Positions 18,889 to 29,165 of a DNA stretch of 64,000 bases are shown here, in pieces. The DNA comes from Acinetobacter cumulans (lineage in GTDB: Bacteria > Pseudomonadota > Gammaproteobacteria > Pseudomonadales > Moraxellaceae): contig NZ_CP035934.2 of NCBI RefSeq assembly GCF_003024525.3, positions 1,426,001-1,490,000 on the forward strand. Direction: 5' to 3'. The position numbers and the translations under genes are program-made. Within the stretch, counting starts at the first letter, position 1. Each line of letters begins with the position of its first letter. Under the pieces are notes generated by a model, which did not search any database, was not told where the DNA came from, and saw nothing but the letters and a program-made list of their open reading frames with translations.

Positions 18889-20037
18889 ATGTCAGACATT
18901 CAAGCACAGCACAGTACAGCATTTACCCCAATTTCACCGGCAGAGCGATATGCTGAAGTTTTGGCATCAGGCCAATTCCTACCGGATGAAGCACAGGCGC
19001 AAGCTGTGCATGAATTAGATCGCGTATGGCAAGAACTGATTCAACGCTTTAAAGCATCTAAAAAGGCATTTCGTCGTTTCCGTCGCCAAACTGCACCACA
19101 AGGTGTATATATGTGGGGTGGTGTCGGACGTGGTAAAACATGGCTCATGGACCAATTTTATGAGTCGATTCCATTTCGCCGTAAAACACGAATGCATTTT
19201 CACCACTTTATGCAGCACGTACATCGTGAACTCAATAAGCTTTCAGGGCAACGTAACCCGCTCGACTTAGTGGCAGACCAAATTTATAAAGAGGCCGTTG
19301 TCATTTGTTTTGACGAGTTTTTTGTTTCAAACGTGACAGATGCCATGATCTTAAGCGATTTGTTCCAAAAACTCTTTGCACGTGGTATTACACTGGTTGC
19401 AACATCAAATATTGCGCCAGATGGTTTATATAAAAATGGTATTCACCGTGACCGTTTTATTCCAACCATTGAACTGGTTAAAAAGAATTGTGTGATTTTA
19501 AATGTGGATGCAGGTGTGGATTATCGCCTGCGCGTATTAAAGCAAGCACAATTGTTTAAAACCCCACTTACGCATGAAAATAAACTTTGGATGGCAAAGC
19601 GTTTTAGTGCTTTGACGCAAGGTCAGACTCAGTCACAAGAGCCGATTATTATTAATAAGCGAATTGTGGAAACTATTGGTCATACAGAAGATGTGCTTTG
19701 GTGTGAATATTCAGAACTGTGCTTAAAACCTCGTAGTCCAGCTGACTTTATTGAAATCGCCAATGTCTATAACACCGTATTGGTCAGTAATGTGCCACAC
19801 ATGACGGACTATTTATCGGAAGGTACACGTCGTTTTATTTACTTGGTCGACGAGTTTTACGACCGTGGTGTTAAATTATTATTAACCTCTGAAGACTCGA
19901 TTATTGATATCTATCAAGGTGAGAAACTGGCATTTGAAATCGAGCGTACACGTTCGCGTTTATTAGAAATGCAGTCAGATGATTATCTAAACGCAGCACA
20001 TCGCCAAATTAGTGCACCAGCAGGTATGGAATTATAG
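18889..20037 (+). CDS. zapE: Cell division protein ZapE (AFG1-like ATPase)
   Basis: A 382-residue AFG1/ZapE P-loop ATPase. The Walker A motif is GGVGRGKT at residues 77-84, followed by the family-specific MDQFYES and HHFMQHVHRELN, Walker B VICFDEFFVSNVTDAMIL and the sensor TSNIAP. E. coli ZapE (YhcM) acts at the constricting division ring and is needed under heat or anaerobic stress. The length and motifs match. It ends before a strong terminator and appears to be transcribed alone. Confidence 0.95.
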   Translation: MSDIQAQHSTAFTPISPAERYAEVLASGQFLPDEAQAQAVHELDRVWQELIQRFKASKKAFRRFRRQTAPQGVYMWGGVGRGKTWLMDQFYESIPFRRKTRMHFHHFMQHVHRELNKLSGQRNPLDLVADQIYKEAVVICFDEFFVSNVTDAMILSDLFQKLFARGITLVATSNIAPDGLYKNGIHRDRFIPTIELVKKNCVILNVDAGVDYRLRVLKQAQLFKTPLTHENKLWMAKRFSALTQGQTQSQEPIIINKRIVETIGHTEDVLWCEYSELCLKPRSPADFIEIANVYNTVLVSNVPHMTDYLSEGTRRFIYLVDEFYDRGVKLLLTSEDSIIDIYQGEKLAFEIERTRSRLLEMQSDDYLNAAHRQISAPAGMEL

Positions 20038-20522
20038 TGAGCAGTTTAGTGAAAAGTCAGTACTTAAAATGGTGAACTTGAAATAGATATAGGGTGTATT
20101 TTTACAGCAAAATAGCTGGAATATGTTCATTATTTGTGTAAAAGCCACGGATCGAACAAAGATGAAGAAGCGCCATTTATGGCGCTTTTTTTATTCAAAA
20201 GTGACTGTGTGTTTTATCGACATTTCGGCTTTTTCATGGCTTAATCAGCATTGAATATGACTAAATTAGTGCTATTTGTATATTTTTAAATCAAAAGTCT
20301 GCACTTAAGTCTAATTTCGGCATAACAAAAACTTTATACACTGTAAAAGAGCATTCAAGCTGATGATGTTGCATTGCCGATCAGATGTTTAAGCAAGAAA
20401 ATGAGGGTATTTACTTGCTAAAAAATGATCACTATTTAGTAATGTGATAGTGCTATTCAGCTAAGTATAAATGGGTATACTGGAATCTCTTGTTATAAAA
20501 AGTAGCAATATCAGGAAAGACA
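20038..20522 (+). promoter_or_regulatory. Intergenic region with the probable glcB promoter
   Basis: 485 bases without a gene. It contains the zapE terminator and then about 330 bases of AT-rich DNA leading to glcB. The only promoter-like element I can point to is TATACT at 20476 (a possible -10) with no convincing -35. No tRNA, riboswitch or small ORF was recognised. Confidence 0.35.
20169..20192 (+). terminator. Intrinsic terminator after zapE
   Basis: AGCGCCAT-TT-ATGGCGCT followed by seven T. The hairpin is perfect. Confidence 0.88.
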
Positions 20523-22685
20523 ATGACTGCACGTATTCAAAAAGGCAAGTTAGCGATTGCTAAAGAACTTTACGATTTCATCGAAAATGAAGCGCTTCCA
20601 GGTTCTGGTTTAGACAGCGATACATATTGGAAAAACTTCGAACAAGTCGTTGTCGATCTTAGCCCAAAGAACAAAGCACTACTGGCTAAGCGTGACGACC
20701 TTCAAGCTAAAATTGATGAATGGCACCGCAACAACAAATTTGAACTTGGAGCTTACAAAGCTTTCTTAACTGAAATTGGCTACTTATTACCAGAAGTAGA
20801 AGATTTCAACATCAGCACAGAAAATGTAGACGAAGAAATCGCATTATTGGCTGGTGCGCAATTGGTTGTACCTGTACGTAATGCTCGTTACTGCTTGAAC
20901 GCAGCGAACGCTCGCTGGGGTTCTTTATACGACGCACTTTACGGCTTCGACGTGATCTCTGAAGATGGCGGCGCAGAAAAAGGCAAGGGCTATAACCCTG
21001 TACGTGGCGAAAAAGTAATTGCATTTGCTAAGAATTTCTTAAATGAAACTTTCCCACTTGCAACTGGCTCACATGCAGATGTAACAAAATACGCAGTTGA
21101 AGCTAAAAAATTAGTTGTAACCTTAAAAGATGGTTCTACAACGACTTTAGCAAAAGAAGCACAATTCGTTGGTTTTAATGGTGACGAAGCGGCGCCAACT
21201 GAAATCGTTTTGCTTAACAATGGTCTACATGTGATCGTTGAAGTTGATGCGACAAGCCCAATTGGTCAAGCAGACCCTGCTGGCGTAAAAGACCTTGTTC
21301 TTGAAGCTGCTGTAACAACGATTCAAGACTTGGAAGACTCTATCGCAGCAGTAGATGCTGAAGAGAAAGTTGAAGGCTACCGTAACTGGTTAGGCTTAAT
21401 GAAAGGCACACTTTCAGAGTCTATTGAGAAGAACGGTAAAACGATTACACGTACACTTAATAAAGACCGTACGCATAAAAACTTAATTGGCGGTGAAACT
21501 AAACTTCATGGCCGTTCATTAATGCTTCTTCGTAACGTTGGTCATTTAATGACAAACCCTGCGATCCTTGTAGATGGCGCTGAAATCTACGAAGGCATTA
21601 TGGATGCGTTAATTACACCGTTATTGACGTTTGCAGATATTAAAGGCGAAAACGAAAACAAGAACTCTCGTAAAGGTTCTATGTACATCGTGAAGCCAAA
21701 AATGCATGGTCCAGAAGAAGTTGCATTTGCAGTTGAACTATTTGAACGTTCAGAGCAAGCGCTAGGCCTTCCAGCGAAGACTTTAAAAATCGGTATTATG
21801 GATGAAGAACGTCGTACATCTGTAAACTTGAAGAACTGTATCGCGCAAGCAAAAGATCGTACGATCTTCATTAACACAGGCTTCATGGACCGTACTGGCG
21901 ATGAAATCCATACATTTATGGAAGCAGGCCCATTCGTTCGTAAAGGCGAAGTGAAGTCGCAAATTTGGTTCCCAGCTTACGAAAACCGTAACGTAATGAT
22001 CGGTCTTCAAGCAGGTCTACGCGGTAAAGCGCAAATTGGTAAAGGCATGTGGCCAAAACCAGATATGCTGCTTGATATGTACAAAACTAAGATTGAGCAT
22101 CCAGAAGCTGGCGCAAGCTGTGCATGGGTTCCGTCACCATCTGGCGCTGTAATTCACGCGATCCATTACCACCAATGCAATGTTTCAAACCGTCAGCAAG
22201 AGCTTCTCAAAACTGAAGCGCTTTCTTTAGATGACTTGTTAACGCCGCCTTTAGCGACAGATACAAACTGGTCTGAAGAAGACAAGATCAAAGAACTTGA
22301 AAACAATCTTCAAGGTATCTTGGGTTATGTAGTGCGTTGGGTAGACCTCGGTGTAGGTTGTTCTAAAGTTCCAGACATCAACAACGTTGGTTTAATGGAA
22401 GACCGTGCAACTTTACGTATTTCTTCTCAACACGTAGCGAACTGGTTACGTCACGGTATCGTAACGAAAGCGCAAGTTGAAGAAGTTATGCAACGTATGG
22501 CGAAAATCGTAGACGAACAGAATGCGAATGATCCTGCATACACTGCAATGGCACCAGGTTTTGACGGTTTTGCTTACCAAGCTGCTTATGACTTGGTATT
22601 CAAAGGCGCAGAGCAACCATCAGGTTATACAGAACCACTACTTCATGCTTACCGCTTGAAGTTAAAAGGTTATACAGGTGACTAA
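20523..22685 (+). CDS. glcB: Malate synthase G
   Basis: GlcB condenses glyoxylate and acetyl-CoA to malate in the glyoxylate shunt, which is required for growth on acetate and fatty acids. The 720 residues match the G isoform (about 723). Visible are the N-terminal [16 protein letters not shown], the insertion [24 protein letters not shown] region, [20 protein letters not shown], the catalytic barrel with [29 protein letters not shown] and the acetyl-CoA-side [14 protein letters not shown]. It is flanked by terminators and therefore monocistronic. Isocitrate lyase is not in this window. Confidence 0.97.
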   Translation: MTARIQKGKLAIAKELYDFIENEALPGSGLDSDTYWKNFEQVVVDLSPKNKALLAKRDDLQAKIDEWHRNNKFELGAYKAFLTEIGYLLPEVEDFNISTENVDEEIALLAGAQLVVPVRNARYCLNAANARWGSLYDALYGFDVISEDGGAEKGKGYNPVRGEKVIAFAKNFLNETFPLATGSHADVTKYAVEAKKLVVTLKDGSTTTLAKEAQFVGFNGDEAAPTEIVLLNNGLHVIVEVDATSPIGQADPAGVKDLVLEAAVTTIQDLEDSIAAVDAEEKVEGYRNWLGLMKGTLSESIEKNGKTITRTLNKDRTHKNLIGGETKLHGRSLMLLRNVGHLMTNPAILVDGAEIYEGIMDALITPLLTFADIKGENENKNSRKGSMYIVKPKMHGPEEVAFAVELFERSEQALGLPAKTLKIGIMDEERRTSVNLKNCIAQAKDRTIFINTGFMDRTGDEIHTFMEAGPFVRKGEVKSQIWFPAYENRNVMIGLQAGLRGKAQIGKGMWPKPDMLLDMYKTKIEHPEAGASCAWVPSPSGAVIHAIHYHQCNVSNRQQELLKTEALSLDDLLTPPLATDTNWSEEDKIKELENNLQGILGYVVRWVDLGVGCSKVPDINNVGLMEDRATLRISSQHVANWLRHGIVTKAQVEEVMQRMAKIVDEQNANDPAYTAMAPGFDGFAYQAAYDLVFKGAEQPSGYTEPLLHAYRLKLKGYTGD

Positions 22686-22703
22686 TCGTCAGACTGTTTG
22701 ACT

Positions 22704-22729
22704 AAAAAAGCCTCTTCGGAGGCTTTTTT
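22704..22729 (+). terminator. Intrinsic terminator after glcB
   Basis: AAAAAAGCCTC-TTCG-GAGGCTTTTTT is a perfect stem with a stable UUCG tetraloop, followed by T residues. Confidence 0.95.
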
Positions 22730-22767
22730 CATGTATAAATAGAAATAAATAGAGGAACTTATTTTAT

Positions 22768-23250
22768 ATGTATTTTTGGAATGTAAAACAGCTCATACAC
22801 GATTTAAAAACTCATCAGGTTAAGCAAAGTCAATTTAAAAACTATTATATCGCGAGCAGTATTTTAATATTAGTTTCATTCTTTTTTGTGGCCATTACGC
22901 CTGAGCAACCTGTACGATTAAATTTAGCAACCTTTGTGGTGAATCTGGGGCTATTGATTAGTTGGACCAATGCGATATTTAAGGCCAATGGTGGGGAACA
23001 AGGGCAACAATTTTTAAATCGCTTTTTTGCATTATATTTGCCGATTGTGCTCAAAACTTTAGTCATTTTTGTAGTTGCTGTGATTTTGATTGAATTGATT
23101 TGGACAAATTATTCTGAAGGATGGAGTGAGCCAGAATTAGAAAAAATTAATGAATACAAAGATGTGGCAATTGATCCTATTTTTTCGTGCGTCGTGTATT
23201 GGCGGATCTATCGTGCTATGTTGAAAATTCAAGAACCTTTAGAAAATTAA
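22768..23250 (+). CDS. Small membrane protein of unknown function
   Basis: 160 residues with three predicted membrane segments, at about residues 28-44, 48-68 and 88-112, a basic N-terminus and a soluble C-terminal tail. No family was recognised. It starts 38 bases after the glcB terminator and is preceded by GAGG. It could be any small inner-membrane protein; I assign no function. Confidence 0.7.
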   Translation: MYFWNVKQLIHDLKTHQVKQSQFKNYYIASSILILVSFFFVAITPEQPVRLNLATFVVNLGLLISWTNAIFKANGGEQGQQFLNRFFALYLPIVLKTLVIFVVAVILIELIWTNYSEGWSEPELEKINEYKDVAIDPIFSCVVYWRIYRAMLKIQEPLEN

Positions 23251-23370
23251 TAAAAAATGATGCATACACATCGCAATGTAAAGAAATAGTAGCTTGATGG
23301 ATTTTAGTCAGAATGCACAAGCTTATGTGAATCTATTATTATATTAATAAGTTTTTTTAGTCTAGAAACT

Positions 23371-24030
23371 ATGTGTGCTAATTTTAAACCGCTGACGTTG
23401 GAGCAATTACACAGATTGCACTTACCTGAAATTCCATTTGAGTATGTGGCGGAAGTATATCCAAATTACGATTTACCACTCTTATTTAATGCTCAACAAG
23501 GTTTAGAGTGGCGTAAAGTGGGTTTTGGTATGGTACCTAAATGGGCAGAAGATAAATCAATTGCATTAAAAACCTATAATGCACGTAATGAAACTTTGCT
23601 ACAAAAAGCCAGTTTTATCAATGCAATTTCTAAATGCAAGTTTGGTGTTATACCCGTTGCAGAGTTTTATGAATCAAAATATATCGATAATAAACCCCAG
23701 CGTTGGGGTGTGCGTCGTAAAGACGGGCAGGCATTTTATATTGCTGCGCTCTATGATATTTGTCAGCAAGGTTCTGAAGTTATACGGTCAAGTACAATGA
23801 TCACAATGAATGCCATAGACCATCCTATGATGAATGACTTTCATGAGCCTGGTGATGTAAAGCGTTCAGTTATAGTTATACCGCATGCACGTTTAGAAGA
23901 GTGGTTAAACTGGAAATCGCCGAATATCCAGAGTTTTGTGGAAGGCTTTCCAGTAGAAGAATTTGAATGTTCACACGTACCCAAAATAAAAGTCGAAAAA
24001 ATTAGTCCCCAACTAAATTTTTTCGACTGA
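23371..24030 (+). CDS. SOS response-associated peptidase (SRAP/HMCES/YedK family)
   Basis: A 219-residue SRAP protein. Cys2, exposed after Met removal, is the residue that crosslinks to abasic sites in single-stranded DNA in HMCES and YedK. The conserved Asn in TYNARNET, the Glu in VIPVAEFYE and the His in MNAIDHPMMNDFH are all present. The family protects abasic sites during replication. No LexA box was found upstream, and the gene is convergent with a MarR gene. Confidence 0.92.
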   Translation: MCANFKPLTLEQLHRLHLPEIPFEYVAEVYPNYDLPLLFNAQQGLEWRKVGFGMVPKWAEDKSIALKTYNARNETLLQKASFINAISKCKFGVIPVAEFYESKYIDNKPQRWGVRRKDGQAFYIAALYDICQQGSEVIRSSTMITMNAIDHPMMNDFHEPGDVKRSVIVIPHARLEEWLNWKSPNIQSFVEGFPVEEFECSHVPKIKVEKISPQLNFFD

Positions 24031-24055
24031 TATTTGAGAATGTAGTGAGATATAT

Positions 24056-24520
24056 TTAACGAGACAAGTTCTTAAATATATGACGTAGGCTTTCCATGGT
24101 TTTTTCAATTTGAAGGGGAGTAAGGCCTTCGAATGATTGCTCCAATACAATATTGGTTAAATCATTAATCTTTTGCGTCATTAGATTGCCTTTTTCAGTG
24201 AGTACAACGCGCGTAATACGTGCATCATCTTCACATGAATAAGTGTCTACTAATCCTTCATCTTTTAAGCGATAGACAATCTTGGTTGTGGTGGACATTT
24301 TAGACACCACCATTTCAGATAAATCCGATACGCTTGCATGTGGCTTAGACTTCAATGCAAGGAGAATACGTCGACGTGAGTTATCAACACCATACTTCTT
24401 AAGTGCATGATCTACATTAAGAACATATTGTGCATGAACCTGAGTTACCCAATAATATGGGAAATTTTCTAAGTTGAAGTCGTCAGTCGTTGGTAAAAAT
24501 TTAGAATACTTTTTCGTCAT
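24056..24520 (-). CDS. MarR family transcriptional regulator
   Basis: A 154-residue winged-helix regulator. The recognition region is SKPHASVSDLSEMVVSKMSTTTKIVYRLKDEGLV and the wing is YSCEDDARITRVVLTEKG, with the DxRxxR-like pattern of MarR proteins. ATG at 24520 is preceded on the minus strand by GGGGC; a TTG four codons earlier is a weaker choice. No divergent partner gene follows within 350 bases, only an insertion sequence, so its original target may have been displaced. Confidence 0.9.
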   Translation of the reverse strand: MTKKYSKFLPTTDDFNLENFPYYWVTQVHAQYVLNVDHALKKYGVDNSRRRILLALKSKPHASVSDLSEMVVSKMSTTTKIVYRLKDEGLVDTYSCEDDARITRVVLTEKGNLMTQKINDLTNIVLEQSFEGLTPLQIEKTMESLRHIFKNLSR

Positions 24521-24883
24521 GAAATGCCCCAAGTCAAATTTTTTGTAATTTTATTTAATCTGTCGTTATTCTAAGTAAAAAGTGTGTTCAATATCAATAG
24601 ATATTTTTAGAATTCACAACAAGTAAAAGAAATTTAATCATTTGATTATAGTTAAATGATTTTTCAAATGATAGATGCACCAGAATATTCGGATAAATGG
24701 CTTTAAGTTTAACTGTTAAATCAGTTTTTTACTGTCCGTCATCTATAACAAATATTGATTTTATAATATATAGGTCATGAATAGTGTCAGAGTGATAGTT
24801 GGTTTCTAAGTAACTGTATATTTTAAATATTAGTATTAATCTTTGTTTTATTGGTTGAATACAAAGTTTTGTAGTATGTGTAT
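24521..24883 (-). promoter_or_regulatory. AT-rich region between the marR gene and the insertion sequence
   Basis: About 360 bases, very AT-rich, with no ORF, tRNA or terminator that I can support. The part next to the MarR gene must hold its promoter. The last four bases (GTAT) are the left target-site repeat of the insertion sequence. Confidence 0.4.
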
Positions 24884-24971
24884 AGAGATGGATCCGTAAA
24901 TTTGAACAACTCCTATAAGTGATATTCTGCTCCTCAAATGATGTTATAAACATCAATATATGGAGTATTTT

Positions 24972-25277
24972 ATGGCACGTAGACCAAGAAGAAATCATTC
25001 AAATGATTTTAAAGCTAAGGTAGCACTTGCTGCGATTAAAGCAGAAAAAACACTTGCTGAATTGAGTGCTGAGTTTGATGTTCATCAAAACCAAATTATT
25101 GACTGGAAAAATCAATTGATCTCAGCTTCCTCGCAAGCTTTCGATCAATCAAAAGCTCCAACAGAACCACCCATCGATCTAAAAAAACTACATGCAAAAA
25201 TCGGTGAGCAGGCATTAGAAATTGATTTTTTAGAAGGTGTGTTGAAGAAACTGGGCCGCTTCAACCACAAAAGTTAA
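24972..25277 (+). CDS. IS3-family transposase OrfA, copy 1
   Basis: A 101-residue helix-turn-helix protein, MARRPRRNHSNDFKAKVALA, with the HTH at about residues 14-45 and a leucine-zipper-like C-terminus (KLHAKIGEQALEIDFLEGVL) that mediates multimerisation in IS3 elements. ATG 24972 follows GGAG at 24962; the ATG at 24960 lacks such a site. The DNA-binding OrfA domain is normally joined to OrfB by -1 frameshifting to make the active OrfAB transposase. Confidence 0.93.
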   Translation: MARRPRRNHSNDFKAKVALAAIKAEKTLAELSAEFDVHQNQIIDWKNQLISASSQAFDQSKAPTEPPIDLKKLHAKIGEQALEIDFLEGVLKKLGRFNHKS

Positions 25278-26104
25278 TCGACGACTCACTTCAGATTTCA
25301 GTATCTAAGCAAGCTAAGCTGCTGAAAGTCTCCCGTGGTTGTTATTACTATCGCCCAAAACCTGTGAGTGCATCAGATCTGAAGCTGATGCGATGTATTG
25401 ATGAATTACATATGCAATATCCTTTTGCAGGCAGTCGTATGATGCGTGATTTGTTGAATCGTCAAGGACATCATATAGGACGACGTCATACACGTACTTT
25501 AATGAAGAAAATGGGTATTCAGGCGTTATATTGCAAACCAAATTTAAGCCAGGCTAATCAAGCTCACCGTAAATATCCATATCTGCTCAAAGGATTGGCT
25601 ATTCAGCGCAGTAATCAAGTGTGGTCTACGGATATAACGTATATCCCTATGGCAAAAGGCTTTGTTTATTTATGTGCTGTGATTGATTGGCATAGCCGCA
25701 AGGTACTTGCGCATAGAGTATCGATTAGTATGGAGGTGGATTTTTGTATTTCGGCTTTAAATGAAGCGATTGAAAAATATGGTCGACCTGAAATATTTAA
25801 TACAGACCAAGGCAGCCAGTTTACCAGTGATGCATTTATTGATGTATTGAAATCAAATGGCATTCAAATCAGTATGGATGGTAAAGGTCGATGGGTAGAT
25901 AATGTGATGGTTGAACGATTATGGCGGAGCGTTAAATATGAAGAGGTGTATCTCAAAGCTTATAGCAGTGTCACAGATGCGAAAAAGCAATTAAGTGCAT
26001 ATTTTGAGTTTTATAATTTGAAACGACCTCATTCGAGTCTAGACAAAATGACACCAAATGAGTTTTACTATGATCAGCTACCCCAACAAAACAAGGTGGC
26101 TTAA
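25229..26104 (+). CDS. IS3-family transposase OrfB, copy 1 (made by -1 frameshift)
   Basis: This frame is -1 relative to orfA and is open from 25226, so it overlaps the end of orfA. It shows KLIDDSLQISVSKQAKLLKV and GCYYYRP before the first internal GTG (25364), as in OrfB of this family. The rve integrase core carries the DDE triad: Asp in STDITYIPM, Asp in FNTDQGSQFTS and Glu in VERLWRSVKYEEVY. A U-UUU-UUA heptamer at 25226-25232 is in the right phase to act as the slip site; an A-rich AAGAAAC slightly downstream is an alternative. The ORF is intact, so the element is probably functional. Confidence 0.9.
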   Translation, partial: FRRCVEETGPLQPQKLIDDSLQISVSKQAKLLKVSRGCYYYRPKPVSASDLKLMRCIDELHMQYPFAGSRMMRDLLNRQGHHIGRRHTRTLMKKMGIQALYCKPNLSQANQAHRKYPYLLKGLAIQRSNQVWSTDITYIPMAKGFVYLCAVIDWHSRKVLAHRVSISMEVDFCISALNEAIEKYGRPEIFNTDQGSQFTSDAFIDVLKSNGIQISMDGKGRWVDNVMVERLWRSVKYEEVYLKAYSSVTDAKKQLSAYFEFYNLKRPHSSLDKMTPNEFYYDQLPQQNKVA

Positions 26105-26165
26105 CTAGAGCGGAATATCACTTATAAATACGCTTTTAGTTGTTCAAACAAGTGGGACCACCTCT

Positions 26166-26508
26166 GTATATATGTGTTTGGATGATTTAATTTAAGTATT
26201 TATTTGAAAAATATTTTACATATATAAAATTGGATTTTTATAACGATTGATATAAATAAATATGAATAAATTAAATGTTTTATTGAGCTTGTAATAAATT
26301 ATTAAGGTATTAAATTTTTCAATTTAAAGTCCAGTTTAGCCCAGCATACTTAATTTAGTTGTTTACACTACAGTAACTGAACACATATAAAGTAAGTTTT
26401 TACTCTGCGTGAAATTTGAGCTTTAACTCAAAAAAATTACAAAAAAATCATTACAAAATCTTAAGTTTGTGCATAATAAATTTATCTATAGTAACAAAGG
26501 CTTCAAAT
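26166..26508 (+). promoter_or_regulatory. AT-rich region upstream of the TerC-like gene
   Basis: About 340 bases between the first insertion sequence and the TerC-like gene. It is strongly AT-rich, with no ORF longer than a few codons and no known riboswitch that I could recognise. The promoter of the TerC-like gene should be here; AAAATCTTAAGTTTGTGCATAATAAAT around 26455 contains a TTGTGC-CATAAT-like pair. Confidence 0.35.
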
Positions 26509-26577
26509 ATGGATCCGTCGCCGTGCGCAGATCTGCTTAGTACCTACCAAACTCAATACTGCGGAGTAAATAACTAA
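26509..26577 (+). CDS. Possible 22-codon upstream ORF coupled to the TerC-like gene
   Basis: ATG at 26509 opens a frame reading [20 protein letters not shown] and ending NN, whose TAA overlaps the ATG of the following gene (TAATG). AAAGG lies nine bases upstream. The DNA is locally GC-rich in an AT-rich surrounding. It could be a translated leader that couples to the downstream gene, or simply a structured 5' untranslated region; only the frame and overlap are seen. Confidence 0.35.
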   Translation: MDPSPCADLLSTYQTQYCGVNN

Positions 26578-28097
26578 TGGAATTTTTTATGGATCCTGGG
26601 TTATGGGTTGGTTTAATTACATTAATCATTTTAGAAATTGTATTAGGTATTGATAACCTAGTCTTTATTGCCATTTTGGCAGAAAAACTTCCTCCTTCAC
26701 AACGTGATAAAGCACGTGTACTTGGTTTAACGCTCGCATTGTTCATGCGTTTAGGCTTGTTGTTTGCTATTTCTTGGTTAGTCACCCTGACTGAACCTCT
26801 CATTAATATATTTGATCATCCTTTTTCTGGGCGAGACCTTATCCTGTTGGGTGGTGGTTTATTCCTTGTGTATAAAGCGGTTTCTGAATTACACGAAAAA
26901 ATTGAAGGTAAGCCAGAAGTCAAAGTGTCGAATAATGTAGTCTATGCGAGCTTTGCTGCAGTTGTCGCGCAAATTGTCGTGTTAGATGCAGTGTTCTCTT
27001 TAGACTCTGTAATTACTGCTATTGGTATGGTGGATGATATCCGCATTATGATGGCAGCAATGATTGTCGCTATGGCAGTCATGTTATTGGCATCTAAACC
27101 TTTAACTGCATTTGTGAACCGTCATCAAACGGTGGTGATTTTGTGTTTGAGCTTCTTACTATTAATTGGTATCAGCTTAATTGCAGAAGGATTTGGTTTC
27201 CATATTCCTAAAGGTTATATCTATTCGGGTATTGGCGTAGCCATTGCGATTGAAGCTTTTAACCAATTTGGTCAACGTAATGTTGCCAAACATGCATCTA
27301 AAATTCCTTTGCGTCATCGGACTGCAGACTCCATTTTAAAATTAATGGGTGGTCGTGTTGAAACTACGGATGATCGTGTTGTCTTACAAGCACAAGAAGC
27401 ATTTGCTGATGAAGAGCGTTATATGATTGGTGGGGTTTTAACCCTAGCAGAACGTTCAGTTGCATCAATTATGACACCGCGTAGCCAAATTTCGTGGGTC
27501 GATCTTGATGACACAGCAGAGCAAATTCGTGAAAAGGTTTTATCGGTACCACATAGTTTATTCCCTGTGTGTCGAGGTAGTTTAGATAAAGTCATTAGTG
27601 TGGTGCGCGCCAAGGATTTATTGGATGTACTCGATGACGAAACGGAACTCAAAGCTTTAATTAAACGCCACCGCCCAATTTATATTTTCGAAAAAATGAA
27701 AGTGATTGATGCGATTAATACCTTGAGAACTTCAAAAGGTTCTTTGGTGATGGTGAGTGATGAGTTTGGTAATGTGCAAGGTTTAGTTTCTCCACTGGAC
27801 GTCTTTGAAGCAATCGCAGGGGAATTCCCTGATGCAGACGAGCAACTTGATTTAGTTAAATTAGATGAACACACATGGCGTGCTTCGGGCTTGCTAGATG
27901 TTTATCAGTTAGAACTTGAATTGGGCATGTTGGACTTGGTTGAAGAAGATGCAGGCTACATTAGTGTGTCTGGTTTAATTCTAGACAAGATGCAGGGTGT
28001 GGTCGATATTGGCACACAGCTTGAATATCAGGGCGTTGTATTTGAAGTCACTGAGATGGATGAAAATCGCATTAAAACGGTTCTAATACGTCATTAA
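26577..28097 (+). CDS. TerC family membrane protein with CBS and CorC domains
   Basis: A 506-residue protein. Residues about 1-235 are a TerC membrane domain with the metal-site motifs [11 protein letters not shown] and [16 protein letters not shown] pair of CBS domains follows at about 295-420 ([29 protein letters not shown]) and a CorC_HlyC domain closes it at about 430-505. This is the layout of E. coli YegH and YoaE. TerC proteins are linked to manganese and other metal export; a metal role is inferred here. It is bracketed by two insertion sequences in direct orientation and has its own terminator. Confidence 0.92.
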   Translation: MEFFMDPGLWVGLITLIILEIVLGIDNLVFIAILAEKLPPSQRDKARVLGLTLALFMRLGLLFAISWLVTLTEPLINIFDHPFSGRDLILLGGGLFLVYKAVSELHEKIEGKPEVKVSNNVVYASFAAVVAQIVVLDAVFSLDSVITAIGMVDDIRIMMAAMIVAMAVMLLASKPLTAFVNRHQTVVILCLSFLLLIGISLIAEGFGFHIPKGYIYSGIGVAIAIEAFNQFGQRNVAKHASKIPLRHRTADSILKLMGGRVETTDDRVVLQAQEAFADEERYMIGGVLTLAERSVASIMTPRSQISWVDLDDTAEQIREKVLSVPHSLFPVCRGSLDKVISVVRAKDLLDVLDDETELKALIKRHRPIYIFEKMKVIDAINTLRTSKGSLVMVSDEFGNVQGLVSPLDVFEAIAGEFPDADEQLDLVKLDEHTWRASGLLDVYQLELELGMLDLVEEDAGYISVSGLILDKMQGVVDIGTQLEYQGVVFEVTEMDENRIKTVLIRH

Positions 28098-28118
28098 ACA
28101 CGCTTCACATACTTATTT

Positions 28119-28150
28119 AAAAAGCTGGTAGTTATCTACCAGCTTTTTTT
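28119..28150 (+). terminator. Intrinsic terminator after the TerC-like gene
   Basis: AAAAAGCTGGTAG-TTAT-CTACCAGCTTTTT is a perfect stem followed by T residues. Confidence 0.93.
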
Positions 28151-28383
28151 ATAGGGCTTGAATGAAGATTTTTGTTATACGCTTAGGTATGATTTAGTTT
28201 TTTGTTCAATATGTACAGGGTAGATTGTCTATTGTATAAATAGCCCAAAAGTTCTGGATATTAGGTCATTGTTTTATGCGTGAAAGTTATTATGCTTAAG
28301 ACAAATAGACTCATTAGAGTCATATATATTTTAAATTAAAAAAATATTTTTTATTATAAAGTTAAATGCAGTGAGTGCATCTT

Positions 28384-29077
28384 ATGAAAATCACAGAACG
28401 AGTGACTGATTTTGTGCAGCTCTCTGTAGAGCAAAAGCATTTGTTTTTTCAACAAATTTGGGCATTTGATCAGCAAATTTTTCCACACACTGAAATTGAA
28501 AACTTATATCAATTTGTATATGACTTAGATGCCGTTTCAGTTCAAGTGGTTCAGTATTTTCACAAAAACATTTTGGTTGGGCAAAATATTATTGCCATTT
28601 TAAAATTAAAATTAGATCACCAGCCTATTTTTGTGGTGATGTCACGTGCTGGATTTTTAGCTCAGTATCGTCGTCGCAATTTATCTTTACGTTCTGCAAT
28701 TCGAGTTGCATTTCATCATCGCTTACGTCATCCCAGTGTTCCATTATGGTTTGTCACTACGCTTATGCAACCTAAAGTCTATTCTCTATTTGCTTCGCGC
28801 TCGGTAAACTTTTATCCGCGTAATGGACGAAAAATGAGTTCAGATCATTTGAGAGTACTAAAAATGGTGATGTCGCGTAAATCACAAGTTGAGAAACGTG
28901 ATGATGAGGTATTTACACATTATTGTGATATTCCAAAAATTACGCCTGAGCAATTGATTCGACTGCGTAATAAACAGGACACGCATCATCAATTTTTTAT
29001 GCAACATGTGCCTGATTATTTTGATGGGATGGGCATGATGTGTGTATGTCAGTTAGATTTAAAAACCATTGTGGAAA
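28384..29077 (+). pseudogene. Conserved hypothetical gene interrupted by the second insertion sequence (5' part)
   Basis: Codes for about 231 residues starting MKITERVTDFVQLSVEQKH and ending DLKTIVE at the insertion point, where the frame runs into the element (WIRKFEQLL). Removing the element and one copy of its AAA target repeat restores a 243-residue frame whose end reads VETTFNLAIGRKVR. The middle part (VVMSRAGFLAQYRRRNLSLRSA, then HPSVPLWFVTTLMQPKVYSLFA) has the feel of an acyltransferase-like fold, but I cannot name the family. Only 12 or so C-terminal residues are lost, replaced by nine from the element, so some function could remain. ATG 28384 is chosen over GTG 28375. Confidence 0.8.
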
Positions 29078-29165
29078 AGAGATGGATCCGTAAATTTGAA
29101 CAACTCCTATAAGTGATATTCTGCTCCTCAAATGATGTTATAAACATCAATATATGGAGTATTTT

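Larger units (their letters stand above)
24884..26165 (+). mobile_element. IS3-family insertion sequence, copy 1 (1,282 bp)
   Basis: The ends were found by comparing the two copies: both begin AGAGATGGATCC and end GGGACCACCTCT. The terminal repeats are imperfect, with AGAGRTGG at the tips and TTTGAACAACT matching further in. A direct repeat GTAT flanks it (24880-24883 and 26166-26169), consistent with a 4-bp target duplication; one more base could be counted on either side. It carries orfA and a frameshifted orfB and lies in an AT-rich intergenic region. Confidence 0.93.

Noticed and set aside
26166..26576. yybP-ykoY manganese riboswitch before the TerC-like gene
   Set aside because: The GGGGAGUAG-type core and matching loop are not seen. 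A covariance search would decide.
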